Of a stretch of 64,000 bases of DNA, positions 61,934 through 64,000 are shown piece after piece. The notes under the pieces were generated by a model, which had not been told where the DNA came from, searched no databases, and saw nothing but the letters and a program-made list of their open reading frames with translations. Both the position numbers and the translations under genes were made by a program. Position 1 is the stretch's first letter; each line of letters starts with the position of its first letter. The DNA lies in assembly GCA_030285985.1 (NCBI GenBank), contig CP127384.1, positions 1,662,501 to 1,726,500 on the forward strand, written 5' to 3'. The stretch comes from Aquidulcibacter paucihalophilus. Its GTDB lineage: Bacteria > Pseudomonadota > Alphaproteobacteria > Caulobacterales > Caulobacteraceae.

Positions 61934-62233
61934 TTAGCTGTAGTTCCCGGTCAGCACCCCAACGCCAAAGGCGGCAGCGAGGACTGCGAGCACAATCCCT
62001 CCCCACTTCAAGCCCGTTCGGTAGCCGCCATTGGCATACCCTGCGCCGAAGGCACCAACCCCGAACCAGCCCACAAATCCAAGAAAAGCGGGATCAAGGC
62101 TGAACCGCCTTCCCCACGTGTCGAATAGGAAGCCCCACCAAAAGAAGAGGGCAGCGGCAGCAAGTAGAATGCCGTAGCCGACAATCTGTCTCTTCCCTGC
62201 GTGCATTGCCCTCATCCAATCCAGCCAACCCAC
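61934..62233 (-). CDS. Small membrane protein of unknown function
   Basis: A 99-residue protein with three hydrophobic segments (IVGYGILLAAAALFFWWGF, LGFVGWFGVGAFGAGYA and WGGIVLAVLAAAFGVGVL). No family is recognised. Start at 62233 or the internal ATG at 62212 are both possible. Flanked by repeat copies 4 and 5. Confidence 0.55.
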   Translation of the reverse strand: MGWLDWMRAMHAGKRQIVGYGILLAAAALFFWWGFLFDTWGRRFSLDPAFLGFVGWFGVGAFGAGYANGGYRTGLKWGGIVLAVLAAAFGVGVLTGNYS

Positions 62234-62612
62234 TCGACGTTATGACGCCCGTCGCAATGTCCGCAATGGGTCGGGAGCTGCCAAAGGCATCGGACCAAAA
62301 AGCGGACTTTCCCAGGCTCAGACGGCATGCCTGAATGTCGTGTTTCCGGCGCTCAGTGAATGACCGGTTCTGGCGCTGACCGGAAGTTCGCGTGAATCAA
62401 GGGCAGAAGCAGATTTCAGCGGACTTACCGTTTGCTGCCCAAGGAGTTGGGTCTTGGTGAAGGCCCCACATCGGGGAGTGGCTCCCGGACGTTATCTCTC
62501 GAATCGGTCGGAGCTGGAGTTGAACTTCATGGCCCCGCTCTCGCCTACGCTCTGGGGACCAAGTCGAGCGGTGCGGCTTCGTCGATGGTCTCCAAGGATC
62601 CTCAATCATGTC
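62234..62612. other. 379-bp intergenic region with repeat copy 5
   Basis: It holds a GTCCGC repeat copy at 62259-62290, with AGCGGACTTT about 20 bp later, and no credible gene. The right part runs up to the stop codon of the KAP-like gene. Confidence 0.55.
62259..62290 (+). repeat. Dispersed GTCCGC repeat, copy 5
   Basis: GTCCGCAATGGGTCGGGAGC then TGCCAAAGGCAT, with AGCGGACTTTCCC following. Confidence 0.75.
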
Positions 62613-64000
62613 TCAGATCGCTCCAGGAAAGACGACGCGCCTTGCTTTTGCCAGCCGGACCTCAGCGAGCGGCGCGCTGATCTCCAAGGCCTGACGAACT
62701 CGCGCGACCTCGTCGGCCAGACCTCGGGACGAAAGGTCATCCCAGCCCGCACGAGACTCCAGACCGCGCGCGACAATCCGGATCAGAATGACGATCTCGT
62801 AGTGCACGGCCATTTCGCGGGCGAAGCGAGCGAGCGTTCGGCCGTCTTCCGTGGCGTTAAGTCCCGACAAGGCGTCGATCGTTCCCCTGAAGCGGCCGAG
62901 GGCACCCCGGGCTGCCGCCAGCGTGGCCTCTGCAGGCAGGACCGCCAAGGCCGCGAGAAGATCGTTGGTCTCGACGGTTTCCTTAGCGTTCCGCACCGCG
63001 ATACCGGTCGCTCGCAGGCGGGTAGCGAGATCAGCTTCCGCCATAGCGTCGACCGCCTGTTTGAGGGTGATCATCCCCTTTTCGGACGTCTCCGCGACGT
63101 CAAGCAGGGTGCGCCCTTGCCGTATGAGGTCGCGCGGCAGTCCGCCCGAGAACATGTGGCAGACCTGAAGGAATGGGTCCGGGAGCCGGAGAATCCTGCG
63201 AGCGAGGAGAGCGCGCGACTGCTCCAAGGACAGGAAGTCGAGTTGAATGATGTCGTCGAGGGCACTGTCGAACGCGTCCCGGAACCCGAGACCGCGGCGC
63301 TCGAACGCCGCCAAGGCGTGTTCGGAGACGCTGACCAGATAGAAGCAGCGGTTGATTCCGAAGATGGACTTGACGCCGTTCAGGAAGGCTTCGGCCTGCT
63401 GCGCGGTCTTGAGCTTGTCGAGTTCATCGATGCCGATGATGACCACGTTTTGGTAGTGGTCGGCGACGCCTTCCACGAAGGACCGAAAGCGTACAACAAG
63501 GTCTGGCAGGCTCTCCGTCCGCTCCGCTACCGTGACGCCGCCGGTTCGCGACGTCTCCAGCCCGACCCCGAGCTTCAATCCGCCGCCCCAGCCAGAGGTG
63601 TAGGTGCGCTGAAAGGCGATGTGCCGGAGCTCGACCTTGGCGCGGGCGGCGAGGGGAGCGCCGGCGAACTCGGGCGGCGTCGGGAATCGGTCGCGGCCGA
63701 GCAGAAGGCGCTGAAATGGTGAGCGCGACCCCAAGAGCATCATCATCGCAAACAGGCTGAGGGCAATGCCGCCCGTGAACAGCGGCGAACTTGCCAGAAG
63801 TTGTTCCACCGTCGGCACGGTTCGCGGGGCCACGGGCAGGCCCCCTCCGGTCGGACCTCCGGTGGCGGCGACGGTCTGCGCCGGTGGTGTCTGCTGGCTT
63901 GTGGGCCGGATCTCCGGCGCCGCCGTCGCCAGTTCCGCAACTTGGGCGGTCGCCGTCGGGCGAGCGGGGACATTTGCCGTCGAGGCGACGACGGCCGTGG
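62613..64000 (-). CDS. KAP-like membrane-anchored P-loop NTPase (5' end outside window)
   Basis: The frame is open to the window edge, so at least 462 residues are seen and the N-terminus is missing. A Pro/Ala/Thr-rich linker precedes one hydrophobic segment (LFTGGIALSLFAMMMLLG), then a NTPase C-terminal half with Walker B VVIIGIDELDKL, a SVSEHALAAF sensor-like segment and a helical tail. The Walker A loop is not in the window and is expected upstream, since in KAP NTPases the membrane segment is inserted between Walker A and Walker B. Role unknown; some relatives serve in defence. Confidence 0.65.
   Translation of the reverse strand, partial: TAVVASTANVPARPTATAQVAELATAAPEIRPTSQQTPPAQTVAATGGPTGGGLPVAPRTVPTVEQLLASSPLFTGGIALSLFAMMMLLGSRSPFQRLLLGRDRFPTPPEFAGAPLAARAKVELRHIAFQRTYTSGWGGGLKLGVGLETSRTGGVTVAERTESLPDLVVRFRSFVEGVADHYQNVVIIGIDELDKLKTAQQAEAFLNGVKSIFGINRCFYLVSVSEHALAAFERRGLGFRDAFDSALDDIIQLDFLSLEQSRALLARRILRLPDPFLQVCHMFSGGLPRDLIRQGRTLLDVAETSEKGMITLKQAVDAMAEADLATRLRATGIAVRNAKETVETNDLLAALAVLPAEATLAAARGALGRFRGTIDALSGLNATEDGRTLARFAREMAVHYEIVILIRIVARGLESRAGWDDLSSRGLADEVARVRQALEISAPLAEVRLAKARRVVFPGAI

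Overview
The window is about 66-68% GC and nearly fully coded, and it reads as the chromosome of an alphaproteobacterium of the Caulobacterales, most like Brevundimonas. The support is: a two-piece (circularly permuted) tmRNA gene whose tag ends in ...ALAA, beside an alpha-type SspB adaptor; a CC0125/CC1285-type lipoprotein; a Coq4 protein; FixL/FixJ/FixK; and several alphaproteobacterial DUFs (DUF4169, DUF2171). This placement is inference from gene content, not from a database search.

Region 1 (1-31145) is a conserved backbone of mostly housekeeping genes. It opens with the 5' part of a secreted beta-helix/autotransporter-like protein, followed by an SPFH (band 7) membrane protein with a ribbon-helix-helix partner, a glycosyltransferase, a MATE exporter, parE, an O-antigen-ligase-like protein, a UvrD/PcrA helicase, coq4, several small membrane or DUF proteins, fumC, a secreted PPIase, a RusA-like nuclease, a C13 peptidase, sspB, ssrA (tmRNA), miaA, mrp, an OYE-type oxidoreductase, a folate/thymidylate group (folA, aqpZ, a MazG-like gene, thyA), and a KARI (ilvC-like). 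It ends with tRNA-Pro(CGG) and tRNA-Gln(TTG).

Region 2 (31146 to about 43200) looks like an integrated or decaying mobile element. A tyrosine integrase starts 86 bp after tRNA-Gln. Behind it lie orphan genes, a chimeric IS30/IS3 scar, a Ros/MucR-like regulator that has lost two zinc ligands, a large helicase-primase fusion, a serine resolvase, and a second tyrosine recombinase cut by one in-frame amber codon. No second copy of the tRNA end was seen, so the right boundary is uncertain.

Region 3 (43200-60320) is a redox/oxygen-response block. A four-gene operon with 4-nt overlaps (periplasmic adaptor, RND permease, ArsR-type regulator, DUF302) faces a sulfide:quinone oxidoreductase and a DUF2892 gene. 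The shared promoter region holds an ArsR-type inverted repeat and a perfect FNR/FixK box (TTGATN4ATCAA). FixK, a haem-PAS FixL and FixJ follow, then a single-domain response regulator and a HisKA_2-type kinase, an AT-rich winged-helix gene, a lipoprotein and a large autotransporter. Five FixK-type boxes, four of them 51-65 nt upstream of start codons, suggest that much of this block is one FixK regulon.

Region 4 (60320-64000) has short orphan membrane or soluble proteins separated by copies of a dispersed repeat (core GTCCGCTATGGGTCGG), and ends in the C-terminal part of a membrane-anchored KAP-like P-loop NTPase that continues beyond the window.
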